From: Zoogloeaceae bacterium | GTDB lineage: Bacteria; Pseudomonadota; Gammaproteobacteria; Burkholderiales; Rhodocyclaceae | Length of the DNA stretch: 24,259 bases | Direction: 5' to 3' | NCBI GenBank assembly: GCA_015657735.1 | Contig: SSSX01000090.1 | Location: 1 to 24,259, forward strand | Shown here: piece after piece, positions 17,231 to 22,907 of the stretch | Layout of the letters: each line of letters starts with the position of its first letter | How positions within the stretch are numbered: position 1 is the stretch's first letter | Program-made: the position numbers and the translations under genes | Notes under the pieces: generated by a model | Told to the model about the DNA's origin: nothing | Database searches by the model: none | The model's input: the letters and a program-made list of their open reading frames with translations, nothing else

Positions 17231-18259
17231 ATGATCAAGGTTGGTGTGGTGGGTGGAACCGGGTACACCGGGGTCGAGTTGCTGCGTTTGCTGGCGCAGC
17301 ACCCGGAGGTCGAGCTGAAGGCGATCACTTCCCGTGGCGATGCCGGCGTGCCGGTGGCGGACATGTTCCCGAGCCTGCGCCGCCGGGTCGATCTGCGTTT
17401 CGTCGATCCGCAGTCGGCCGACCTGGGCGCCTGCGACGTGGTGTTCTTCGCCACCCCCAACGGAATCGCGATGCAGCAGGCGGTCGAGCTGGTGGCGGCC
17501 GGCGTCAAGGTCATCGACCTCGCGGCCGACTTCCGCATTTCCGACATCGCCGAATGGGAGAAGTGGTACGGCATGAAGCATGCCTGCCCCGAACTCGTTG
17601 CCGAGGCGGTGTATGGCTTGCCCGAAGTGAATCGGGAGGCCATCAAGGGGGCGCGCGTGATCGCCAACCCCGGTTGTTATCCGACCGCCGTCCAGCTGGG
17701 TTTCCTGCCGCTGGTCGAGGCGGGCATCGTTGAGCTGGACGGGCTGGTCGCCGACGCCAAGTCGGGCGTGTCGGGCGCCGGGCGCAAGGCTGAAACCCAC
17801 ATTCTGTTCTCCGAATCGGCCGACAACTTCCAGGCCTATGGCGTCGCCGGCCACCGTCATCTGCCCGAGATCCGCCAGGGGTTGTCGCGCTACGCCAAGG
17901 CGCCGGTCGGTCTGACCTTCGTGCCGCATCTGACGCCGATGATCCGCGGCATCCACGCGACGCTCTATGCCCGCCTGAAACAGGATGTCGATCTGCAGGC
18001 GCTGTTCGAGGCGCGCTTCGCCGGCGAGGCGTTCGTCGATGTGATGCCGAAGGGCTCGCATCCGTCCACCCGCTCGGTGCGGTCGGCCAATATGTGCCGC
18101 ATCGCGGTCCATCGTCCGCAGGGCGGCGACGTGGTCGTGGTGCTGTCGGTCATCGACAACCTGGTCAAAGGGGCGGCAGGGCAGGCGGTGCAGAACATGA
18201 ACATCCTGTTCGGTCTGCCGGAAACCGCGGGTCTGGGTCAGCTTCCGGTGATGCCCTGA
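17231..18259 (+). CDS. argC: N-acetyl-gamma-glutamyl-phosphate reductase
   Basis: The 342-residue type 1 ArgC catalyses NADPH-dependent reduction of N-acetylglutamyl phosphate, the third step of arginine synthesis. The Rossmann motif VGVVGGTGYTGVELLRLL is at the N terminus. The catalytic Cys149 lies in ANPGCYPT. VSGAGRKAE and HRHLPEI, and a C-terminal V-K-G-A-A-G-Q-A-V-Q-N-M-N, are all typical. ATG 17231 is preferred over in-frame TTG 17219, since family members begin M-I-K-V-G; a G-rich GGGGGCGAG serves as ribosome binding site. No other arginine gene is nearby, and no ARG box was recognised in the 125-base gap upstream. Confidence 0.97.
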   Translation: MIKVGVVGGTGYTGVELLRLLAQHPEVELKAITSRGDAGVPVADMFPSLRRRVDLRFVDPQSADLGACDVVFFATPNGIAMQQAVELVAAGVKVIDLAADFRISDIAEWEKWYGMKHACPELVAEAVYGLPEVNREAIKGARVIANPGCYPTAVQLGFLPLVEAGIVELDGLVADAKSGVSGAGRKAETHILFSESADNFQAYGVAGHRHLPEIRQGLSRYAKAPVGLTFVPHLTPMIRGIHATLYARLKQDVDLQALFEARFAGEAFVDVMPKGSHPSTRSVRSANMCRIAVHRPQGGDVVVVLSVIDNLVKGAAGQAVQNMNILFGLPETAGLGQLPVMP

Positions 18260-18262
18260 ACT

Positions 18263-18287
18263 AAAATCGACTAAATTTGTCGACTAT
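18263..18287 (+). promoter_or_regulatory. Putative IscR type 1 binding site upstream of erpA
   Basis: This 25-base sequence matches 22 of 25 positions of the E. coli type 1 IscR consensus as I remember it: left half TCGACT, centre AAATT, right half GTCGACTAT. In E. coli, [2Fe-2S]-IscR represses erpA through a type 1 site, so the position before erpA fits. It lies upstream of the predicted -35 box rather than over the promoter. The match was counted by hand. Confidence 0.55.
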
Positions 18288-18301
18288 TTGTTGCCCATGC
18301 C

Positions 18302-18330
18302 TTGACCGAGGTCTGGGTGCTGACGATAAT
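18302..18330 (+). promoter_or_regulatory. Predicted erpA promoter
   Basis: TTGACC (18302-18307), a 17-base spacer and GATAAT (18325-18330) would start transcription near 18337, about 22 bases before the erpA ATG. Confidence 0.6.
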
Positions 18331-18358
18331 TAGACGATAAATTTGAAGGAGTTGTTTC

Positions 18359-18709
18359 ATGAATGCCGTGACCGAGACCCCGAGCCCGCTGATTTTCACC
18401 GATAGTGCGGCAAGCAAAGTCAAGGATCTGATCATCGAGGAAGGCAATCCCGATCTCAAGCTGCGGGTTTTTGTGACCGGTGGTGGCTGTTCCGGCTTCC
18501 AGTACGGTTTCACCTTCGACGAGATCCGCAACGACGACGACACCGTGATGGAGAAGGATGGCGTCATGCTGCTGATCGATCCGATGAGCTACCAGTATCT
18601 GGTCGGCGCCGAGATCGACTACAGCGAGGGCCTCGAGGGTTCGCAGTTCGTGATCCGCAACCCGAACGCCACCAGCACCTGCGGCTGCGGGTCGTCGTTC
18701 TCCGCCTGA
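18359..18709 (+). CDS. erpA: Iron-sulfur cluster insertion protein ErpA
   Basis: The 116-residue A-type carrier delivers Fe-S clusters to apo-enzymes, including those of isoprenoid synthesis. The three cluster-binding cysteines are intact: C44 (TGGGCSGFQY), C108 and C110 (STCGCGSSF). GAAGGAG (18345-18351) lies 7 bases before the ATG, an excellent ribosome binding site. A putative IscR site and a promoter lie upstream, so the gene probably has its own iron-sulfur-responsive promoter apart from argC. It is the last core gene before the integrated element. Confidence 0.97.
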   Translation: MNAVTETPSPLIFTDSAASKVKDLIIEEGNPDLKLRVFVTGGGCSGFQYGFTFDEIRNDDDTVMEKDGVMLLIDPMSYQYLVGAEIDYSEGLEGSQFVIRNPNATSTCGCGSSFSA

Positions 18710-18730
18710 ACCGTTTCCGGCTCCGGCAAG

Positions 18731-18757
18731 ACAAGGGCGCTGCGGCGCCCTTTGTTG
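18731..18757 (+). terminator. Intrinsic terminator after erpA
   Basis: AAGGGCGC (18733-18740) pairs with GCGCCCTT (18745-18752), loop TGCG, followed by TGTTG. The T-run is short, but the stem is perfect and well placed, 23 bases after the stop. Confidence 0.75.
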
Positions 18758-18811
18758 CGTCCACGTCCGGTCGTGTCGACACCCGGTTCGGCGGTGTGGC
18801 ATGCAACGAAA

Positions 18812-18849
18812 AGCAAAAAGGCCAATCCTCGCAGATTGGCCTTTTTGCT
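18812..18849 (-). terminator. Terminator of the disrupted minus-strand tRNA gene
   Basis: A perfect 16-bp stem (AGCAAAAAGGCCAATC at 18812-18827, its complement at 18834-18849) with loop CTCGCA and A/T-rich base works in both directions. It lies 8 bases beyond the tRNA 3' end on the minus strand, so it was that tRNA's terminator. It also shields the core genome from transcription out of the element. Confidence 0.88.
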
Positions 18850-18857
18850 GAAATTTG

Positions 18858-18902
18858 TGGTGGTGATGGGCGGAATCGAACCGCCGACCTACGGGTTATG
18901 AA
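18858..18902 (-). other. attL: 3' half of a tRNA gene with CAT anticodon
   Basis: Read on the minus strand, this is a tRNA from the anticodon loop to CCA: loop TTCATAA (18902-18896), stem CCCGT, variable AGGTC, T-stem GGCGG, T-loop TTCGATT, CCGCC, acceptor strand CATCACC, discriminator A, CCA (18860-18858). The next bases do not pair with the anticodon stem, and no D-arm or 5' acceptor strand follows, so the gene is cut at about 18902. This is the expected left attachment core of a tRNA-targeting integrase, whose gene begins 180 bases away. The intact tRNA should be rebuilt at attR, beyond the window. The anticodon suggests tRNA-Met; tRNA-Ile (CAU) cannot be excluded. Confidence 0.8.
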
Positions 18903-18921
18903 TCCAAAGTTTTACGTGTTT

Positions 18922-19005
18922 ATTGGTGTTGATAAGGATGGTGTGAAACGTACAAAGTCTTTAAAAATCAGCAGTTTTGTATGAGTTGCAGTTGATTGGT
19001 GTTGA
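18922..19005 (+). repeat. Two ATTGGTGTTGA direct repeats, candidate integrase arm sites
   Basis: ATTGGTGTTGA occurs at 18922-18932 and 18995-19005, 73 bases apart, between the att core and the integrase gene. Arm-type sites bound by the N-terminal domain of DUF4102 integrases are expected here. The second copy overlaps the spacer of the predicted integrase promoter. Confidence 0.5.
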
Positions 19006-19021
19006 GGCGTGTTGGTAGAAT
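18992..19021 (+). promoter_or_regulatory. Candidate integrase promoter
   Basis: TTGATT (18992-18997), an 18-base spacer and TAGAAT (19016-19021) would start transcription near 19028. The leader would be about 55 bases and hold the GGAGCAA repeats. One candidate arm repeat lies inside it, which suggests autorepression. Confidence 0.45.
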
Positions 19022-19023
19022 TG

Positions 19024-19077
19024 GGAGCAATGGTGGAGCAATGGAAGGTTCTGTTGCTCCCGGCACCAAGGAGCAAC
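19024..19077 (+). repeat. GGAGCAA repeats with an inverted copy in the integrase leader
   Basis: GGAGCAA occurs at 19024-19030, 19035-19041 and 19070-19076, and its complement TTGCTCC at 19054-19060. GTTGCTCC (19053-19060) and GGAGCAAC (19070-19077) form a perfect 8-bp hairpin that includes the AAGGAG ribosome binding site (19068-19073) of the integrase. The two upstream copies could pair with TTGCTCC instead and release the site. Confidence 0.6.
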
Positions 19078-19081
19078 GAAC

Positions 19082-20497
19082 ATGGCCCGCGATACCGAAC
19101 GCATCCGCCTGACCCTCGACCGCATTCGCAAACTGACTCCCCCGGCTGGCGCTCAAGCGGTTTATGTGTTCGACGACGATCCGAAGCATCTCTGTGTCCG
19201 CGTAACCCCGGCCGGTGCGAAGTCCTTCGTGTTCGCCGGCAAGCTCCTGAAGACCCCGATGCGTATCACCATCGGAGACGTGAAGGTGTGGAACCTCGAC
19301 GATGCCCGCTCAGAGGCCCGCCGTCTTCAAGCGCTCATTGACCAGGGCATCGACCCGCGCCAAGAGAAGGCCGACAAGCTGGCGGCCATTGAGGCCAAGC
19401 GGGAAGAGTCGCGCCGCATCGAAGCGCCCGCCCTCGAAGTCTGGACCGCGTACATCGAGGCCCGCCGGCCGAAGTGGAGCGCTTCGCACCTGGGCGACCA
19501 TCTGAACGTCAGCAAGGAGGGGGGCGAGCCACGCACCAGAGGGCGCAGGAAGGGCGAAAGTGCCGTGACCCTGCCCGGAGCCCTGCGGCCGCTCCTGCTG
19601 CTTCCGTTGGCCCAGATTGACGCCGACCGGGTGCGTGCCTGGCTGGAGGATGAAGCTTCCCACCGGCCGACTCATGCACGCCTTGCCTATGCTCTGCTGC
19701 GCGCCTTCCTCAACTGGTGCGCCGACCGCCCCGAGTACCGGGACCAAATCCACGCCGACGCCTGTACGCCCCGCGCGGCTCGCGAGGCATTGCCGAAGAA
19801 GACTTCGAAGGGCGACTGCTTGCAGCGGGAGCAGCTTCAGGCTTGGTTTGCCGAGGTCAAGAAACTGAAGCCGGTGCAGTCGGCCTATCTCCAAACCGTG
19901 CTTCTCACCGGCCCACGTCGCAACGAACTGACCGGCTTGCGCTGGGACGATGTCGACTTCCAGTGGAACGCAATGACCATCCGCGACAAGGACGAGAGTA
20001 AGGGCGGGCTTGACGGCACCCGGACCGTTCCGCTTACACCGCACGTGAAAAGCCTGCTGCTTGTACTCAAGACCATCAACGAAACTCCGCCCCCCGTGCA
20101 TCGCATCCTGCGCGGCAAGAGAATCGAAAACGACCTGAGCAAGTGGAGGCCGTCCGAGTTTGTGTTCTGGAGCCGCAACGCGGCATCGGGGCACATTGAG
20201 GAGCCGAGCAGCGCCCACGACCGGGCGATGATTGCCGCCGGGATTCCCGACTTGACCATCCACGGCCTGCGTCGGAGCTTTGCCACGTTGTCAGAATGGG
20301 TTGAGGCACCCGAAGGCGTGGTCGCCCAGATCCAGGGCCACAAGCCGAGCGCGACGCGGGAGAAACATTACAAGAAACGCCCCCTCGACCTGCTGCGCAT
20401 GTGGCATGTGAAGATTGAAACCTGGATTCTGGAACAGGCCGGCATCGAGCAACCGGGCGACGAGCAGGCGGCCGGGCTGCGCGTGGTGACAGCCTGA
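19082..20497 (+). CDS. int: Tyrosine site-specific integrase (DUF4102 type)
   Basis: The 471-residue recombinase inserts and, with a directionality factor, excises the element at the tRNA. The N-terminal arm-binding domain (residues 1-100) shows L-T-L-D-R-I-R-K-L-T-P-P, LCVRVTPAGAKSFVF and the DARSEARRLQALIDQGIDP motif of DUF4102 proteins. A core-binding SAM-like domain spans about 115-240. The catalytic domain has Arg in TGPRRNEL (R279), a likely beta-hairpin Lys near 307, HGLRRSF (H394, R397), IQGH (H420) and the nucleophile Y430 in EKHYKKR. All catalytic residues are present, so it should be active. The ribosome binding site AAGGAG lies 8 bases before ATG but within a hairpin. The gene reads away from attL. 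Confidence 0.95.
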   Translation: MARDTERIRLTLDRIRKLTPPAGAQAVYVFDDDPKHLCVRVTPAGAKSFVFAGKLLKTPMRITIGDVKVWNLDDARSEARRLQALIDQGIDPRQEKADKLAAIEAKREESRRIEAPALEVWTAYIEARRPKWSASHLGDHLNVSKEGGEPRTRGRRKGESAVTLPGALRPLLLLPLAQIDADRVRAWLEDEASHRPTHARLAYALLRAFLNWCADRPEYRDQIHADACTPRAAREALPKKTSKGDCLQREQLQAWFAEVKKLKPVQSAYLQTVLLTGPRRNELTGLRWDDVDFQWNAMTIRDKDESKGGLDGTRTVPLTPHVKSLLLVLKTINETPPPVHRILRGKRIENDLSKWRPSEFVFWSRNAASGHIEEPSSAHDRAMIAAGIPDLTIHGLRRSFATLSEWVEAPEGVVAQIQGHKPSATREKHYKKRPLDLLRMWHVKIETWILEQAGIEQPGDEQAAGLRVVTA

Positions 20498-20509
20498 CCG
20501 GAGCGCGCA

Positions 20510-20538
20510 TTGATAATTTATAGCATGAAAGCTATATT
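20510..20538 (+). promoter_or_regulatory. Promoter and palindromic operator of the toxin-antitoxin operon
   Basis: TTGATA (20510-20515), a 17-base spacer and TATATT (20533-20538) form a good promoter. The palindrome TATAGC-N6-GCTATA (20519-20536) covers spacer and -10, the usual place for autorepression by a HigA-like antitoxin. The predicted start (about 20545) falls on the toxin start codon, so the message may be leaderless or start elsewhere. Confidence 0.6.
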
Positions 20539-20541
20539 GTG

Positions 20542-20865
20542 ATGAGCTACACCATTGAGTTCTACAACGAAGCCGTGAAGGGCGAAATTCTGGAGTGGCC
20601 CGCGGGGATTCGCGCCAGTTTCATCCGCATTGCTGAGCGCATGACCGACACCGGGCCAAACCTGGGTATGCCTTACACGCGGGCGATGGGGGACGGGCTT
20701 TTCGAGATCCGAGCGAAGGGCCAGGAAGGCATCGGCCGGGCGATGTTCTGCACCCTTGTCGGCCGCCGGGTGGTGGTCCTTCATGGGTTCATCAAGAAAA
20801 CCGAGCAGACGCCGGCAAAGGATCTCGACACTGCTCGCCGCCGGATGAAAGAGGTAAGACCATGA
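20542..20865 (+). CDS. HigB/Gp49-like toxin (RelE/ParE superfamily)
   Basis: The 107-residue basic protein begins SYTIEFYNEAVKGEILEWPAGIRASF, with GDGLFEIRAKGQEGIGRAMFCTLVGRRVVVLHGFIKKTEQTPAKDL. This is the characteristic beta-sheet core of phage-derived Gp49-like/HigB toxins, which are ribosome-dependent mRNA endonucleases in studied cases. Toxin-before-antitoxin order, as here, is typical of HigBA. It overlaps the antitoxin gene by 4 bases (ATGA). ATG 20542 is preferred over GTG 20539. No Shine-Dalgarno is seen, and a palindromic operator lies immediately upstream. Within the element it probably acts in maintenance or phage defence (inference). Confidence 0.88.
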   Translation: MSYTIEFYNEAVKGEILEWPAGIRASFIRIAERMTDTGPNLGMPYTRAMGDGLFEIRAKGQEGIGRAMFCTLVGRRVVVLHGFIKKTEQTPAKDLDTARRRMKEVRP

Positions 20866-21191
20866 CCGACTACAAACCCGTTTCCTTCGATCCTCGTGCT
20901 TATGCCGAGGACGCCAGCAAGCACGACCCGGCATTCCGGAAGGCTTACGAAGGGTTGGCCGATGAATTTGCGGCGCTGGCTGAACTGCTGCGCGCCCGCC
21001 AAAGTGCCGGGCTGACGCAGGCGGAACTTGCCGAGCGGATGGGGGTATCCCAGCCGGTGATTGCCCGCATCGAGAGCAGTGCCGGAAGCCACAAGCACGC
21101 CCCATCCCTTGCAACGCTTCGACGCTATGCGGAAGCCTGCGGGCAGCGCCTGGTAATTCGGCTTGAGCCGAAGGAGGAGCACGCAACCTGA
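20862..21191 (+). CDS. HigA-like XRE-family antitoxin
   Basis: The 109-residue protein carries a classic helix-turn-helix in its middle (residues about 46-68, GLTQAELAERMGVSQPVIARIES), followed by L-A-T-L-R-R-Y-A-E-A-C-G-Q-R-L. The N-terminal 40 residues probably wrap the toxin. It should neutralise the upstream toxin and repress the shared promoter at the TATAGC/GCTATA palindrome. GAGGT lies 6 bases upstream within the toxin gene and the start overlaps the toxin stop, so the two are coupled. It is the only XRE-type regulator in the visible part of the element, so a wider regulatory role is possible but unproven. Confidence 0.88.
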   Translation: MTDYKPVSFDPRAYAEDASKHDPAFRKAYEGLADEFAALAELLRARQSAGLTQAELAERMGVSQPVIARIESSAGSHKHAPSLATLRRYAEACGQRLVIRLEPKEEHAT

Positions 21192-21292
21192 CCGAGCACC
21201 ACCGCCGCCTGACGGATTCAGGCAAAGCGGGCCGAACTGGTGCTACCAACACCGGGCCGGCCCTGACCACAACGTGAACAGGAACTTCCGTC

Positions 21293-21631
21293 ATGGCTAC
21301 TCCCAATTTTAATGCAGCTAACGTCGATCAATCGAACGGACTCGCCACAAAATCGAACAGTATCGAAAAAATTTCGAAAAATTTCGAGGAAACACTTTGG
21401 GAGATGGGTAACGTCATCGCCCAAGCGCAAGCACTGTCGGCGATGACATGGGGAGAACCAGGAGAAATGCTCCGCAATCAAAACGATGAAAACCAAGATA
21501 ATTTCATGTGGGCTCTTGATTCCTTAATCGGCAAAATCGCGGAAATGCACAAAAAACTGGAAGATAGTGCACCTCGACTCTGGCCCAGGCGGCTAAATCC
21601 GTCGGCACCCGATGATGCAGTGACCCAATAG
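21293..21631 (+). CDS. Hypothetical small helical protein
   Basis: I do not recognise this 112-residue protein. It is rich in N, E, K and M, with a predicted helical middle (IEKISKNFEETLWEMGNVIAQAQAL, DNFMWALDSLIGKIAEMHKKLED; residues about 24-92) and a disordered, proline-containing tail. The spacing of hydrophobic residues suggests a helical bundle or coiled coil; a phasin-like fold is one loose resemblance. There is no signal peptide or membrane segment. AGGA lies about 8 bases before the ATG. Its DNA is clearly richer in A and T than the neighbouring genes, consistent with recent acquisition. Flanking intergenic DNA on both sides begins with a similar GAGCACCACC sequence. Confidence 0.65.
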   Translation: MATPNFNAANVDQSNGLATKSNSIEKISKNFEETLWEMGNVIAQAQALSAMTWGEPGEMLRNQNDENQDNFMWALDSLIGKIAEMHKKLEDSAPRLWPRRLNPSAPDDAVTQ

Positions 21632-21643
21632 CAGAGCACCACC

Positions 21644-21699
21644 ACCGCGCCTAGGCCCGCGAACCGAAGAGCGGGATTCCTTCACCCGCCTGGCGCGGT
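21644..21699 (+). repeat. Nested inverted repeats before the 268-residue gene
   Basis: ACCGCGCC (21644-21651) pairs with GGCGCGGT (21692-21699), extendable with AGG/CCT. Inside, GCGGG (21671-21675) can pair either with CCCGC at 21656-21660 or with CCCGC at 21685-21689, two exclusive hairpins. TCTTTT follows at about 21703. A weaker related structure (AGCACCA/TGGTGCT, 21195-21244) precedes the previous gene. Confidence 0.4.
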
Positions 21700-21732
21700 G
21701 CCTCTTTTGAAGGGCGCCGAAGGGGCGTAGCA

Positions 21733-22539
21733 ATGTCTGAAGAAAAACGTGGCTCCAACGACTGGGAATGGCGTTGGCTTGACCGCTCGGTTCTGACAGT
21801 TGCCGATTTTGTGGCTATCTCAGTGGATTTGGACCCTCTTTTTTTCGAGGGTTCGAACTCGGAGGTTTCGCGTAGAACGTCAGCCATCCTTGATCGCATG
21901 GATCATCCGTTGACTGGACGGATAGTCCTTCGGCCTTGCGGCTTTGAAAGACCCTTTCGAAGGGATCTGGTCGAACTGTGGCAACAAGCAAAAGATCAGA
22001 AAACATTCGATCAGGACTTGCGAGAGCACCCGGTCAACAGGTTGTTGAGCATTGATGATGCGGTGCTGTTCGCGATCGAAAAGAAATGGAACATCCCTCA
22101 GTGGTTGCGGGGCTTGGTGGGTACGTGTCTGACTGAAGCGCCACCAATCCTGACTACAACGGTAGCATCAGATATTCAAGTTGAGACGCCCCCGACCGGC
22201 CCGACTCCCGAGTCGCTCACCGGTGTCGAGTCGCAGATTGCACCGGAAGATGCGCAACGAGACGAATCGGGCGTGAGCACTGATGGGATGGTTGCGTGGC
22301 AAGCCGAGATGATTGAGTCCTGGCCGGAAATCACGAAGGGGCACAAGGGGAGGCCAACTGCCCGAAATGCAATGAAGTGGCTCAAGAAGCATGGCCCGCG
22401 TGACGTGTTTCCGGTAGAACAACCCGACCATGATGCTCTGCACTGGATTGACCGTGACGGAAACCCTCAAACCGTCCTGTACTCGTCCATCGCAAAGCGG
22501 ATTTCAGAATGGCGGAAGGCCAAGAAGATTCCCGCCTAA
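21733..22539 (+). CDS. Hypothetical element-borne protein, 268 residues
   Basis: I do not recognise this protein. It has an N-terminal folded part (residues 1-140: W-E-W-R-W-L-D-R-S-V-L-T-V-A-D-F, V-D-L-D-P-L-F-F, D-D-A-V-L-F-A-I-E-K-K-W). A Pro/Thr/Glu-rich linker follows (about 140-185). A basic C-terminal part (about 195-268) has KGHKGRPTARNAMKWLKKHGPRDVF, HWIDRDGNPQTVLYSSIAKRISEWRKAKK. The last segment looks like a DNA-associated small domain, as seen in other phage-encoded hypothetical proteins, but this is only an impression. It has no signal peptide or membrane segment. AAGGGG lies about 8 bases upstream of the ATG. It is followed by an operator-like region, not by a coupled gene. Confidence 0.75.
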   Translation: MSEEKRGSNDWEWRWLDRSVLTVADFVAISVDLDPLFFEGSNSEVSRRTSAILDRMDHPLTGRIVLRPCGFERPFRRDLVELWQQAKDQKTFDQDLREHPVNRLLSIDDAVLFAIEKKWNIPQWLRGLVGTCLTEAPPILTTTVASDIQVETPPTGPTPESLTGVESQIAPEDAQRDESGVSTDGMVAWQAEMIESWPEITKGHKGRPTARNAMKWLKKHGPRDVFPVEQPDHDALHWIDRDGNPQTVLYSSIAKRISEWRKAKKIPA

Positions 22540-22548
22540 AAGAAAGTT

Positions 22549-22593
22549 TCCCACAGGTGGTCCCGCAGGTGTTCCCGTTTCCCGTATGGGAAA
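22549..22593 (+). repeat. 12-bp tandem repeats and palindrome upstream of the early operon
   Basis: TCCCACAGGTGG (22549-22560) and TCCCGCAGGTGT (22561-22572) are adjacent 12-bp repeats differing at two positions. TCCCG begins a third unit at 22573. A palindrome TTTCCC-GTAT-GGGAAA follows (22578-22593). The array lies in a gap without genes before the HTH/replication operon, a place for operators or initiator-binding sites. Confidence 0.6.
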
Positions 22594-22620
22594 AACGACG
22601 GCGTTGAAGTAAATCTAATC

Positions 22621-22680
22621 GCATCTGTCCGAGCGACGGCACCCGCCGGAGCCGGCCCCGACAAGGAGCCTGACAGATGC
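22621..22680 (+). promoter_or_regulatory. Inverted repeat that encloses the HTH gene's ribosome binding site and start codon
   Basis: GCATCTGTC (22621-22629) is the exact complement of GACAGATGC (22672-22680), which contains the ATG (22677-22679). AAGGAG (22663-22668) lies in the enclosed loop with a GC-rich CCGGAGCCGG segment. In RNA this would pair the start codon; in DNA it could be an operator. Confidence 0.5.
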
Positions 22681-22907
22681 ACGCCACACCCATACCGACC
22701 GCTCGGCGCAATGACGCGCCGCTCGCCGCCCGGACCTACTCCACCGACCAGGCCGCTGCCGCGCTGCATGTCCGCCCGCAGACTCTGCGCGCTGCGCTGT
22801 GTCGCGACGGACATTACTTCGGCGTCCGTCCAATTAAGCGCGTCAATCGCATGCTGGCGTGGCCTGCCGATGCGATTGACGCGCTGGCCCGCGGCGAGGC
22901 TGTGTGA
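22677..22907 (+). CDS. Small helix-turn-helix DNA-binding protein (excisionase-like)
   Basis: The 76-residue protein has a winged-HTH/MerR-like pattern: YSTDQAAAALHVRPQTLRAALCRDGHYFGVRPIKRVNRMLAWPADAIDALARGE (residues about 20-74). The helix pair is followed by a hydrophobic wing and an L-A-W-P-A-D-A-I-D segment, as in AlpA/excisionase-type proteins of phages. It could be the recombination directionality factor or an early regulator. AAGGAG lies 8 bases before the ATG. Its stop shares TGATG with the next gene start, indicating translational coupling. A 9-bp inverted repeat includes its start codon. Confidence 0.75.
   Translation: MHATPIPTARRNDAPLAARTYSTDQAAAALHVRPQTLRAALCRDGHYFGVRPIKRVNRMLAWPADAIDALARGEAV

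Noticed and set aside
17102..18112. 336-residue minus-strand ORF opposite argC
   Set aside because: It is antisense to argC; the argC motifs and the catalytic Cys are intact on the plus strand.
18796..18984. 62-residue plus-strand ORF containing GGDGRNRTADLRVMNP
   Set aside because: That peptide is the well-known false translation of the complement of a tRNA gene; the DNA is the tRNA half and att site.
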